DNA from: Thelonectria olida
Lineage: Eukaryota > Ascomycota > Sordariomycetes > Hypocreales > Nectriaceae
Length of the DNA: 64,000 nucleotides
Direction of reading: 5' to 3'
Assembly (NCBI GenBank): GCA_020736575.1
Contig: JAGPYM010000009.1
Span: 1,178,001 to 1,242,000 of the forward strand
A program made the translations under genes and the position numbers. The notes beneath the pieces are model-generated. The model saw nothing but the letters and a program-made list of their open reading frames with translations, was not told the DNA's origin and made no database searches. Below are positions 32,684 to 42,782 of the stretch, piece after piece; position 1 is the first letter of the stretch; every line of letters begins with the position of its first letter.

Positions 32684-33293
32684 ATGGGGGGTGGCGTGAG
32701 GTGTCTCTGTTCTGTGTGTGGAAGGCGATTGATCGACGGTGGGAGTGATTTCTTTCAAAAACGGAGGGCAATTCCGGTCGCCCAGGGCCGTGCGCCGGCT
32801 AAGGCCTATTTTGCCTGTTATTGCGACCTCCCGTAATCGATAAGCACTGATAGCGATACGAGCCTGAACGAGGTTGGGAAGTGATTCCGAGCACCACCAC
32901 CAAAGAATTAACTTCACATCTGCGCTCGCTTTTGCAATAGCTCTTCTCTGCATAGCCTTATCTTGAGAGGGAATTGCACTTAGTCAACTCAGAGAAATCC
33001 TGCAATTTAGTTAGATATGCAGCCATCATGTCGACTAGCTGCATAGTCACCGCCCGCAAGGCACCGGAAACGATGATCTGTCACTGATTGGCGTGGATGT
33101 TGCTATTTTGGGGTTTCAGCTTGCCACAATGCCAGGTTAACGGGCAGCATTTGCATCTTACCAAACGCGTATTTCTGTGGCTGAGGTGCATGCTTCCAAG
33201 TAAATACATGTATCCATCAGTCCTCCTCCCCATCTCTGAGAAAACCAGTTTCCAGATTGAACAACTCACTGAAAGTCAACCCAGCCGGTCAAC
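32684..33293. other. divergent promoter region
   Basis: Lies between the tandem-cluster regulator (minus) and the membrane protein at 33294 (plus). An in-frame 90-codon extension of the regulator (32684-32953) overlaps it. No other gene was seen. Confidence 0.45.
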
Positions 33294-34487
33294 ATGTCCG
33301 AAATCCCATCCACAGAAACTCCCCAATCATGGCCTGATAATTGCGGCATCTATTGGACGACCGTTACACCAATCGACCCTGACCCCGACATCGCAGGTAT
33401 TGGGGTGCTTATCTCCTTCATTGCCATCGGCTCTGTCATCATGATCCTCGGCTTCGCCCAAGTTTGGCGCAACGAGAACGAGGACTTTAACTTATCCAAC
33501 CTATTTTTTCCTCCAGGTCTCTTGGAATACGAGGCGCTTAAGAAGAGACAAGAGAACGGTGACGCTGATGCCCCAGGAGAATGCGAGACAAAGGACCACA
33601 AGGGCGAACAGCCGCCTTCGGCGCTCAGTTGGACACTGTTCGCTCTAGGCGACACGCAGTTTGCCATGGGAATCGCAATCTGCGCAGCTACCCTGGCGAA
33701 GAGAGATATCACGGCTTACCACTACCTCGTCGCCAACGAGCTGATCTGGCTTGCCATGATCACATCAACTCTCGGCTTCTTCACAACACGCACGCAAATC
33801 CTCGACAAAGCCAGTCCTTTCAAGGTGGGAATCCGCGTTGCCCTAATGTGGACTCTCTTTGGTCTCATTCTTGGAATTGAGTTCAGGAGGAACGACTTCC
33901 TTTACTTTGCTGAGAGTGTGTACAAATTTGCCCCAGCTTGGGACTGGTCCAATTGGCGAGTGGTACTCAGCTTCATTCTCCTCCTGTTCACGAGTCTGGG
34001 AGTCGTCATCGACACTGTTTCCGTTCGCCTGGACTGGGCTCTCTGGATGAATTTCAGCGCCGGGGAGCTTGTTCTTTCCACTCTTTATCCGATCGCTATA
34101 ATACGATCGTGGGAATGTCCACGGCCACGAGATCAGCCGACTGCCGTTGGGATCTGCGTCGCGAGCAGCCAGGTTTTAGGCTACTCGATTCTGCTTGCAT
34201 TGGCATTTATCATCTGCCCCGTCTTGTGGTTAGCAAGCCTGGTTGTCTACAGCTTTACCTTTCAGCCGTTTACGACCTACGCCGGCAACTTGGCTTTCTT
34301 TCTATGGGGATCACACGATGTCTTTCTGTGGCGACTGAAGGGAAAGGCGTGCATGCAGGCAGATGATCGGAGAACCGAGGATGAATTTGGATTTGGCCAG
34401 GTCATAGCCCTCACGTTGCTCATTTCGCCAATCATTAACAGCGCCGACTTATGGGCTGGTGAGATGACCCCAGGCCTCACGATTTGA
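33294..34487 (+). CDS. polytopic membrane protein of unknown function
   Basis: Intronless 397-aa protein. The N-terminal about 30 residues are hydrophilic with two cysteines (DNCGIYWTT). About eight hydrophobic segments follow, for example GIGVLISFIAIGSVIMILGF, VVLSFILLLFTSLGVVID (partial) and LGYSILLALAFIICPVLWL, separated by short charged loops. The cytoplasmic loop after TM1 is acidic (EDFNLSNLFFPPGLLEYEALKKRQENGD, in part). Fungal proteins of this layout are common and mostly uncharacterised; I recognise no transporter, receptor or enzyme motif. The start ATG gives good spacing before TM1. It lies between a regulator and a decayed ankyrin gene with no clear functional link. Confidence 0.7.
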   Translation: MSEIPSTETPQSWPDNCGIYWTTVTPIDPDPDIAGIGVLISFIAIGSVIMILGFAQVWRNENEDFNLSNLFFPPGLLEYEALKKRQENGDADAPGECETKDHKGEQPPSALSWTLFALGDTQFAMGIAICAATLAKRDITAYHYLVANELIWLAMITSTLGFFTTRTQILDKASPFKVGIRVALMWTLFGLILGIEFRRNDFLYFAESVYKFAPAWDWSNWRVVLSFILLLFTSLGVVIDTVSVRLDWALWMNFSAGELVLSTLYPIAIIRSWECPRPRDQPTAVGICVASSQVLGYSILLALAFIICPVLWLASLVVYSFTFQPFTTYAGNLAFFLWGSHDVFLWRLKGKACMQADDRRTEDEFGFGQVIALTLLISPIINSADLWAGEMTPGLTI

Positions 34488-34721
34488 ACATTTGCTGAAT
34501 TTTTTCATAGAATCGTTCATGCGCTGGCGTGAGCAGCGGAGGGGTAACCAATCCCCAGCCTGGAATCGGCTTGGAAGCGACTCACGGGAAACATGACATG
34601 GCAACCTTAGACCGAGGCATGGTTGTCACGCACCTGGATGGTTGTAGGGCACCTTCAATCCTTTGCACCGTAACCTAGAAGCAACTCTTCAACTCTGGTC
34701 TTGCTGACGGTTTCCTCCTCT

Positions 34722-35770
34722 TTATCCTCGAATTCTTTGACTAGCGAAGCCCCGAGTGCAGTCCCAAGTGGTTTGGGCCCCCATGCTTACGTCTGCCCCG
34801 GCTTCCAATAAAACTCGCGCGCACTCTACTTGGCCCATGAGAGCAGCAGCCATCAAAGCACTGCCGTACGTCCATGGCATGGGAGGCAAATTGACATCTG
34901 CGCCTTCAGCAATGAGATATCGAACGATATGTGCTTGCCAAAAATAGCACGCAGTTGCAAGAGCACTGCCGAAATATTGACCTCCCTGAGCGTTCACATT
35001 TGCTCCATGCTGCATCCAGGGACCCGTAGTGTGCTACGGCAGCAAGAGCGCATCCATAGTCTCCGGCTTCCAGTATCATGTTCGTGTATGCGCCTTTGGC
35101 CACAAGGAACTTGAGTATGTCTGGCTGAGATGGAACGGCAGCAGCAGCAGCAAGGGCACTGCCATAATTGCCTGCACGAAGCATCAAGTTCACATCAGCG
35201 CCTTTCTCAATAAGAAATTCGACGGTATCCAATCGGCCTCTCGAAGCTTCAGCAGACAAGGCACTACCGAACTCGCCAGCTGGGAACGGTATGTTCACAT
35301 TCACACCTGCCTTGATGAGACATTCATAAGTACTGGTGTACCCCCAACGAGGTGCAGCGGTCAAGGCTCTATCAGCGTCCCCAACTGGTACCTGTATATT
35401 CGCATCGGCATTTTGCTCAACAAGGAATTTGACAGTATCCAGACGGTGGTCAAGAGCTGCAGTAAACAAGGCACTCCCGGAGTCCTTAACTGGGAACGGT
35501 ATATTCGCTTCCGCCCCCGCACTGATGAGGAGCTCAACAGTTCTGATGTGTCCTCGAGAAGCTGCTTCCAGCAGAGGGCTATCGACCCTATCGGACCTCA
35601 ATTTCCGAACGCAATAGTTGGCTGAGGCTCCGCGACTAATAAGATTGGCGCAAATAGGGACGCAGCCCGAGCAAGCTGCGAGAAACAGAGGATCATGTGA
35701 ATTTGCATTCACCCTGTGGAATGAGCCATTCTCCCACCAGTCTTGCAACAAGTAGTACTCTTCATTTGTT
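34722..35770 (-). pseudogene. frameshifted ankyrin-repeat gene remnant
   Basis: Minus-strand ankyrin repeats (about nine) run in two frames. Frame one covers 35770 to about 35016, with repeats such as SPLLEAASRGHIRTVELLISAG and GSALSAEASRGRLDTVEFLIEKG. Frame two covers 35015-34722 (HGANVNAQGGQYFGSALATAC, in part). The switch falls inside a repeat (HYGSLD then MQHGANVNA), consistent with a small deletion. Upstream of EEYYLLQDWW the frame reaches a stop within about 10 codons, and no exon with an ATG was found, so the 5' end is also missing. Probably a relic of a long ankyrin protein, as abundant in these genomes. Confidence 0.68.
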
Positions 35771-35799
35771 ACACCAGCTGCGACTCAAATCACCACACG

Positions 35800-36339
35800 A
35801 TGCCTGAGCGGATGAGCTTGGCCTTGACGATGGGCCAATCAGGTTGTGGAAATGCTTCCAATCTCCGAATTGTCTCGAAAGCCTCACCATCTCCATTTCT
35901 TTCCTATGTGAAGATGAAAATGATCATGACGCCTGGTAATGAGCCTGAGAAAATCATTGTCACTCGACTGCCGCAGAGTTTTCGGCATTTGCAATTGGTG
36001 GGTTGTAACTGGACCAGAAATGTGGCAAGGGGAAGGGGGCATGTGAATATGCTTAAGCAATTACTGCGAGAATCTGGGCCGCGTCGTCGATTTCGGAATC
36101 TTCGGAGCCTAGATCTCCCAGGCATACTGCGAGTCGATCCCATTGTAGATGGAATTGATCGACTGAAGGCGCTGGCTAAAGCTCAAGGCATTAAGATGGA
36201 TCTCTCTTCATACCTGACATACCGGGTGATAGGGGCTAGGGGCTATGAGGTTATGAGGGGCAGTCGAAACTTGAGCAATGGAGAAATAGTACTTACTTCT
36301 ATCTACAAATATTCCATAACAAGCCGTATCTGTGAATGA
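35800..36339 (+). CDS. unrecognised 179-aa ORF, possible C-terminal gene remnant
   Basis: ATG-led frame of 179 codons on the strand opposite the ankyrin relic. It has a leucine-rich feel (VTRLPQSFRHLQLVGCNW; RRRFRNLRSLDLPGILRVD) resembling the distal parts of fungal F-box/LRR-like proteins, but without an F-box or complete repeats. No introns or supporting promoter were seen, and the 3' end lies 18 bp from the stop of the convergent acyltransferase. It may be a short gene, a remnant or chance. Confidence 0.3.
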   Translation: MPERMSLALTMGQSGCGNASNLRIVSKASPSPFLSYVKMKMIMTPGNEPEKIIVTRLPQSFRHLQLVGCNWTRNVARGRGHVNMLKQLLRESGPRRRFRNLRSLDLPGILRVDPIVDGIDRLKALAKAQGIKMDLSSYLTYRVIGARGYEVMRGSRNLSNGEIVLTSIYKYSITSRICE

Positions 36340-36357
36340 AAGTGACATTTTCCCCCC

Positions 36358-37890
36358 TCACAAGCCAAATGCTTCAAGAACTATCTTCTTACAATGCTCC
36401 AAAAAACGCATCATCTCGTCTTCATCATGCCAAGCGTCGTTGTATACGCCACTGAGACACAGCTCGCCTCTGAAGGTGCCCAAGAATAAGCCGTAGCCAT
36501 TTCCAAGTTCCTCGCCTGTGACCCAAGGCTCGTACACCTCGAATTTTCCGTGAGTATGGTCGACTTTGTCATCGATTTTGCCGAGGCTGGAAAGAGACAC
36601 AGATGGCAGCTCTCGCGGTCCAGGAACGGACCGCTTCTTGTCTGGTGCGAGTTGGGCATCGGGGATTGGTGGAGTGAAGAGTGTGCAAATGGCGCAGACC
36701 AGTTTGTGGTGATCAGGGTCGTTTCGAAGGTTGTCGTAGAAGGCTTTCATTTGCTGCGTGATCTGAAGGAATTCCGTCCTCTGGTGTTGTTGGCCAAGGT
36801 CCTGGGGCTTGTCGATCGTGGGCAAGTCCATGTCGATGTAAACGCTTCTGCCAGAAATTGAATGATACACAGCGGCAGCATGCTTTGCACCATTGTATGG
36901 TTCGCGGCAATTCGGTCGCTCGTCGCGCAAGATGTAGCTGAGATATCTACCCCTCATGGGCTCCTTCTGAGGAGGCTGAAGGTCACGGACTGCCATGGCA
37001 ATAGCAGCATGAAATGCATGCGTGACCGTCATCTGGGCTGCCCGGCATGCTTCCAGAAGACGGGCAGTAGTATCCCTAGAGAGCTTGAGTGCCATGCGCT
37101 GATGCTTGCCAGGAACCAAGTTCCCCTTTTGAAACGGGAGGCTTATAACCTGTGGTCCCTTGTTTGGAGAAGTAATCTCAGCAGCAATCTCATCCATCTT
37201 GCGCTGTTGAGCTTCTGTAAGATGAGACGGAATCGAAGCAGCCACTCGATAAGGTGGACTCAGTGACTTGATCTCAGATCCGTCGAGAGTTGGCGGTTGC
37301 CATGAGTCGCCACCTTGATATGCTTGAGACGCATATCGAATCAGGGTGTTCCAAAGATGCAGTGTGCCGATACCGTCGATTATCTCATGCGGCGAACGCA
37401 AAACCAAGTCTCGTCGAATAATGTCACTGGAGCTAGGTGGGCTGAGCACAAAAATAGTTGGCGCCTTGGGAACGGGCGGATCGGCATTTGCCCAGTCGAC
37501 ACCGGTTTGGCCTGATAGGACAGATTGAAAAGAACCCTTGATCCATGACTCGACCTCGGCCTCGGAGTTTGGTGTGCGGTATGTCTTGCGGAAGTAGGGC
37601 TTCTTTGGGTTGTAGACAATTTGGGACGCGATTGTCGGATAATCATATCGGCAAGCAAGCCAGGCTTTCCGCAGGGCCTCGCCCACTTTCTTTGCCTGGA
37701 TTTCCTTATCTTCGCACTCCAAAACTTGAACTTGAACTGAGATATGAGCGGCAATGGCAAAGAACACTCTTCCGCTTCCCTCGTATGAGGTTGCTAGCAT
37801 GGCGTAGTTATTCTCTCCTTCATCGAGACCACGCTCCCAGAATCCCCGGGCAGTCTCAGTCCAGGTTACGTTATCTTCCTCCAATGTCAT
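36358..37890 (-). CDS. Tri3-like CoA-dependent acyltransferase
   Basis: Intronless 510-aa protein. The frame stays open 198 nt upstream without an ATG, so the first ATG (MTLEEDNVTW) is taken as start; VTWTETARGFWERGLDE is the family's usual opening. The acyl-transfer HxxxDG motif is HEIIDG within RSPHEIIDGIGTLHLWN (about residues 175-191). The C-terminus has GNGYGLFLGTFRGELCLSGVYND, the strand pair that closes the active site. Size and plan match trichothecene 15-O-acetyltransferase-like (Tri3) fungal proteins and condensation-type folds, so acylation of a terpenoid or other metabolite hydroxyl is likely (inference). It sits about 6 kb from a BAHD acyltransferase, but no intact biosynthetic core is present here. 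Confidence 0.8.
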   Translation of the reverse strand: MTLEEDNVTWTETARGFWERGLDEGENNYAMLATSYEGSGRVFFAIAAHISVQVQVLECEDKEIQAKKVGEALRKAWLACRYDYPTIASQIVYNPKKPYFRKTYRTPNSEAEVESWIKGSFQSVLSGQTGVDWANADPPVPKAPTIFVLSPPSSSDIIRRDLVLRSPHEIIDGIGTLHLWNTLIRYASQAYQGGDSWQPPTLDGSEIKSLSPPYRVAASIPSHLTEAQQRKMDEIAAEITSPNKGPQVISLPFQKGNLVPGKHQRMALKLSRDTTARLLEACRAAQMTVTHAFHAAIAMAVRDLQPPQKEPMRGRYLSYILRDERPNCREPYNGAKHAAAVYHSISGRSVYIDMDLPTIDKPQDLGQQHQRTEFLQITQQMKAFYDNLRNDPDHHKLVCAICTLFTPPIPDAQLAPDKKRSVPGPRELPSVSLSSLGKIDDKVDHTHGKFEVYEPWVTGEELGNGYGLFLGTFRGELCLSGVYNDAWHDEDEMMRFLEHCKKIVLEAFGL

Positions 37891-38740
37891 TTTGGTGAAC
37901 GTGGCTCCTTCAAGTTGATATAGAACGATTTCGAAAGATGGTGAGCCCACAGAGAAGCTCAAGGGTATGGCGATGTCCGAAATGATCAAGGGTGAAGACT
38001 GAGCAAAGGGCGTAGTAAGAGGATTTGTAGGTGAGATTCGTCGTTTGCACTGTCGTCTTGATAATTTTGGAATATAAGCGCTTGCCAAAAGTACGACCGC
38101 GGAACTATCAGCAAGCCCAGTAGTTGAAGATGAGGACTCGAATGAGCATTAAAGCCGCTGCGGCTGAGCGATAACTCCAACACCAAAATCTTATGTCAGC
38201 AGGATAAACCAATAGGGAGATGAAAGATGTTTGAAGATGCGGGAAAAGAATGCTGCCGCTTAATGACATCATTTCTGGCGCAGCCCCTGTCGAGCTATTT
38301 ATCCGTTGCGAAGACCTAGGCGAGAAGGCGGTGGTGGTTTTAGCACCTTGAAGGCCCGCCCGCGTTACTTAATATATCACATTTCCCGGTTTAGTATCGC
38401 CTTAGTTAGGGTGACTTGAAAAGAATTGAGCTAAAGACTTTTAGCTAGATAAGCGGCAAAGGATCAGAATCCTATACAAAATGACCTTGAGTCTTCGAGC
38501 ATGGCTACATGTTTGCTCAGCTAACCTCTCCCCATCGTGGTACTTATTGTCCACGCTGTTTAGAAAATAGCCCCGTTCCCAACTTTCAAACCAGGGTTTC
38601 TCCGATTGAAAACTAGGGACACAAATACTGCGTCTGCTCCGAGGAATGGTCCGTTTGTCAACATGCTCGGTCCAAGACCGGTTATCATATGCATGTTCGA
38701 AGTCCATCGTGTAGAGGCATGGAGGACGCAAAACGCCGCT
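37891..38740. other. intergenic region
   Basis: Promoter of the Tri3-like gene and 3' flank of the ubiquitin-like gene (both minus). Short frames (for example 38441-38731) lack ATG support and known content. Confidence 0.45.
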
Positions 38741-40252
38741 TTAGTAGAGGCCGTGGTAGCCAGGCTGATTCCTATATAAACCTAGCCATTCCTCAAACTC
38801 TCCGTGGCGGTCCTTCCAGTGGGAGTCCTGGGGGAGGTACGCCGGACAATTGTCATAGATGTCAGAGGGGTTCCTCTTCCGCGATAAGATTCCATCAAGA
38901 ACTGGATCGCCGGTCTTCGAGTGGAGGTTCTGGTTGATGGGCATCTTGGTTGCGACATCGACGAGAGTCAACTTCGACAGAGACTCCTCCACTTTCCAAT
39001 CCATCGCGGCCACGGATCGTACGCCGGAAAACGTCCCAAAGATGTTCGAAGGTGTGTCTGCGAGCCAGTAGAAGGGGCGGCCTTGCGAGACATACGTCTC
39101 CGCCGAGATGGGCTTCGGAGGAGTGGCGAGTCCGGTTACCGTTTGAAAGATGGCGCTGTCGACGATCTGAAGGTTGAACCACACTGTCTCTGTCTTGAGG
39201 AAATTCTTGTGGGAGACCTTCGCGATGTTTTGCTTGATGAGACCACCGGCCGCGAGATTGATTGGGCCGCCTCCACGGAGTCGAAGCAAGACGTAAATGA
39301 CGCCCCCCTATGGAATAACGATTCTTGTTAGTTGTGACTTTTTCATCGCGAAATTATGTGAGCTGGCTCAACATACTTGCTCGATCTTGTAGTCCTGTAG
39401 CGACCGCTCATCTGCGGAGAGGTTAGCAACCCATGTCAAGTGAGGAGTCGATGAAAGGCCGTCGTATCCATGTCGTTACCTTCCAAAATTCTCCCCTTGT
39501 ACACGAAGTCGAAATGGCCCACCGGCGTACCCTCTTTCTTCTGGAACATTTCTTTCAAGTCCCCGACACAATCGGTTTTGGAAGGTTGCAGGTGAACGTA
39601 TTTGCACGACATAGTCATCACCGTGACCTCCACTGTGTCGATAGAGTCAAGTCGAGTGATCTCGAATCTCAGTGCACCCGAAGCCTCCTGGCTAGTGATC
39701 TGAGTCTCGATTGAGTAGCCACTACCCATGGGCTTGCCCACGAACTGTCGCACCATGCCCGGCTCTACAGCAACACCGTCGAGCCATTTCTGGTTCGGAG
39801 TAACGACAAAGTCTTGCATCCTTTGACCATGCCTGAGGGGGTCGCAAGGCCGACGAACGGTGCCTCCGGCGTATTCTCCCGAGATAGCGTTGACATTGCC
39901 ACAGTAGACCTTGATGGCGTATCTCTTCTCAGATCGGAAACGAATCCACATGGCCTCGCGCTCTTCCAAATAGCTACGGTTAGCACTCAGCGACGGTTGG
40001 CATAACGAGATGCGACTCACGATGCATGGACATGAAAAGACCACCCTTCTCGGCCATGCCTGGAGGCAGCGTCATGCGGTAGTGACTCGTCTGATACAGA
40101 GGAAAGCGACCCATCGACGGAGGGAGGGCGTTGGGGTCGTCATTGTCTGGCACGCGGAGAGTCCGCTGGAACGTGATGGACAAGTCATCAAAGGTGACTT
40201 TGTCCTTCGATAGATCGGTGCGTGGGACCCATATCTTCACCTTCTCGAGCAT
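38741..40252 (-). CDS. protein with internal ubiquitin-like domain ending in LRLRGG
   Basis: Four exons on the minus strand (40252-40021, 39962-39480, 39411-39377, 39307-38741) give 438 aa. Residues 1-187 form a conserved fungal domain: KIWVPRTDLSKDKVTFDDLS at the start, MHQREAMWIRF across the first intron, then VRQFVGKPMGSGYSIE. Residues about 188-263 align along full length with ubiquitin: VEVTVMTMSCKYVHLQ, VGDLKEMFQKKEGTP, GRILEDERSLQDYKIEQ and IYVLLRLRGG. The positions of ubiquitin K48 and K63 are Arg and Gln here. After RGG comes GPINLAAGG and a 175-residue C-terminal part of unknown fold. If a deubiquitinase cuts after RGG, the product would be a modifier with a large N-terminal domain; otherwise it is a fixed fusion. 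Similar N-terminal domains fused to ubiquitin exist in other fungi as I recall. Confidence 0.82.
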
Positions 40253-41763
40253 CTTGCTTGGTTTTGTCCGAACAGTCGTGTGATGGGTTCTTGCAGGCGG
40301 TAGATGGAAAAGCAAAAAGCTTGGCTCTGTGTGGCTGGCACCTCTCGAGTTTCTTTTTCTTTCAGCCGTTTATTTGTTGGCGGCTTGCTGATGCCCCAAG
40401 GTTTGGTGAGGCCTGAAAACATTATGAAATGGAGTTGACCGAATCACAAGGCGGCGTATGCCACACCGCTGGACTCTATTTAACACTTGGACTCGAGTTC
40501 TGATGATGAAATTTTGCTGGAAAGCCTACGTGAAAGGGCTAGTTATCCGCCTGCAAATCACACTTCTTTGGTTCCCATCATCATTACTCTAAGCCCCAAT
40601 GTTATTATAGATCTGAGGTCAAAACAAGCAAGTGACAGAAACTGAGTGGTGTGCAAAGTAATAGGAAACATCCGACGAATCTAACCACATAAAAGAAAAT
40701 GATCTTCAGTATTCCCTGTTAACTGACCTCGAAACTTTCTCCCTCGAGGTTGGAGTTCTGTCTTTCAATGTTCTGCGACTACGTACATCCTTGCATAGGC
40801 ACATGGATGAAGTCATTTGTGATCACGCATATGGGGATTGATAGATCTTGCATGGTCTGAGATAAGGATAAAGGCATTCACATGCAAACACCGACCAACC
40901 AATCATTTGTGTAAACGAGTTTAACGATGTCGCGCCGAGGGAGGCCATTTTAGACTTAACCTTACGGCATGCTACTCAGCACTTACATTCTTTGTCCTAT
41001 TCTTTGGGGCATTTCGTTTAGTCTAAACGGGATGGTCAAATAGTCTAGCCCTTCAAGAATCTTACGCTGGCTCACATTAATAGAGGCAAGGATAAGAATT
41101 GGTCCGTCTTATTCTCGCATTAAAAACCTCGCCCACCGAGTGGTCAGGTCCCCCAACGTCGCCTACCCCGAGCAGTGCAGTGCAGTTCACCCATTTTTAG
41201 CTCTTATCCAACCACGTCGAGACTAGATTCGAACCGGCATTCTTGAGTTGTCAGTTGCTGTGATATCGGCGTGCATAGCCTGTGTAGTTCTAGAACGCCC
41301 CCCTGGAAACGTGGCGCAACGCCAACTGGCACAGCCAACGCCGCGCTGAAAACAAACAACACTTGGCTCCAGCTGCCATTGGGCCGCAGGGATACTTTGC
41401 AGAACTAAGCCGCCTTTCTGACGTGAGCGTTTGACGGGTGCAACTTTCCCGTGGGCACCTGAGAAGTCGGTCATTGGCACTGCCGCTATTTGAGAGTCCA
41501 CGGTGAACAACCGCACACACTCCAGAGGTTAGCTCAAAGGGGCGGTGACCGGGTCTCAGAATTGTGGCATTTTGGCTGACGGTAGGTTTTTAATGGTGAG
41601 GAAAGACTGCGCAATAAATACCGTCGCATTGTCCATTCCAAGTTGCTTCGTTCGCTTCCTCCTCACGACCCAATTCAACCCCTGCAACTCGATCCTTGGA
41701 GATACTCTTTATTCTCCACCCCCGATTCCTTTCCCCAATAGACCTATCCGTATTCCAGTAATT
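40253..41763. other. 1.5-kb intergenic region
   Basis: Divergent promoter region of the ubiquitin-like gene (minus) and the hemerythrin-like gene (plus). The stretch at 40450-41100 is AT-rich. A pyrimidine-rich leader (CTTCCTCCTCACG and CCACCCCCG) precedes 41764, as in many expressed fungal genes. No additional gene was seen. Confidence 0.5.
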
Positions 41764-42642
41764 ATGGCTCCCATTTACGCCGACCATCCATTCGCCCTAA
41801 TCTCTACTCCGGCTCACGCGACAGAGGATGCTGTAAGTCAAACAACGGGCCCATTTTCCGTATTCCACTAACTCGGCCAAGCCTGATGTCTTCTGCCGTG
41901 TCGCTTCTGAGATGGCACTTGTGCACAACATGATCATCCGCGGTCTCAACTCAATCTATCTCCAAGCACCCCAGGTCTCAAATGGCAACATCGCTTCCTT
42001 TCTCCAATATTGCTCGGCCTGGTATGACCTCCTCCACGTGCACCATTCAGGCGAGGAAGCAGACTTCTTCCCCTGGGTCGAGGAGACGACGGGTGAGAAG
42101 GGGCTGATGGACACCAATGTCGAGCAGCATCATGCGTTCCAAACCGGAGTCGAAGCGTTCAAGGCGTACATCAACGACTGCATAGCCGGCAGGGAAACCT
42201 TTGACGGCGCAAAGGTCGTCAGGATAATTGATGGATTTGGAGAGACGTTGACCAAGCATCTCGCTGACGAGATCCCCACGTTACTGAAGCTGCGAGAGTA
42301 TGGCGAAGAGAAGCTTGGCATTATGGAGAAGATGTTCCAGGACGAAGGCGAAAAGAACATGGTCAGTCTCAACTCTCCCATTTCACCCAACCGATGGTCA
42401 AATCGGATTGCTAACCCGGGCGTATCGTCATGCAGAAGATACTTGGTCTCGTGGCTGGTCTCCCATTCTGCTTCTCCAACCACGATGTCAACTTTGAAGA
42501 CTCGAGATGGGCGAGTTGGCCGCCTGCTCCCAAGATTGTGCATATTCTCTCTAGGCACGTAACATATTGGGTGCATCGAGACTGGTGGAAGTATGGTGCA
42601 TGCGATCGACACGGCCAACTCAAACCGCTGCACGCCGTTTAA
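41764..42642 (+). CDS. hemerythrin-like HHE-domain protein
   Basis: Three exons (41764-41832, 41882-42361, 42436-42642) give 251 aa. The HHE four-helix bundle provides the expected di-iron ligands: His in MALVHNMIIRG (helix 1), HVHHSGEEADFFPWVEE (helix 2, HxxxE spacing), NVEQHHAFQTGVEAF (helix 3) and LTKHLADEIPTLL (helix 4). The C-terminal exon encodes RHVTYWVHRDWWKYGACDRHG, a tail common to fungal members. Family roles include O2/NO sensing and iron-dependent stress protection, but for this class of fungal protein the function is not established. Exon phases are all zero. The short first exon starts at the only suitable ATG. It converges with the racemase-family gene (140 bp between stops). 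Confidence 0.85.
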
Positions 42643-42782
42643 CTTACAGTACGACAACGGCTCCAAACGAATGGGTCACAATGATAGGATTTAATTAGAG
42701 CGATATATCTCCCTTAATACATAATCATTCAAAACTCTACCATCGGTCAAGCCTTGACCAATTGTCCCAACTGCCGTGTAGC

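Noticed and set aside
32684..32953. 90-residue N-terminal extension of the tandem-cluster regulator
   Set aside because: In frame with an ATG at 32953, but Trp/Ile-rich text unlike regulator N-termini, and a better ATG lies just before the zinc clusters. Kept as an alternative only.
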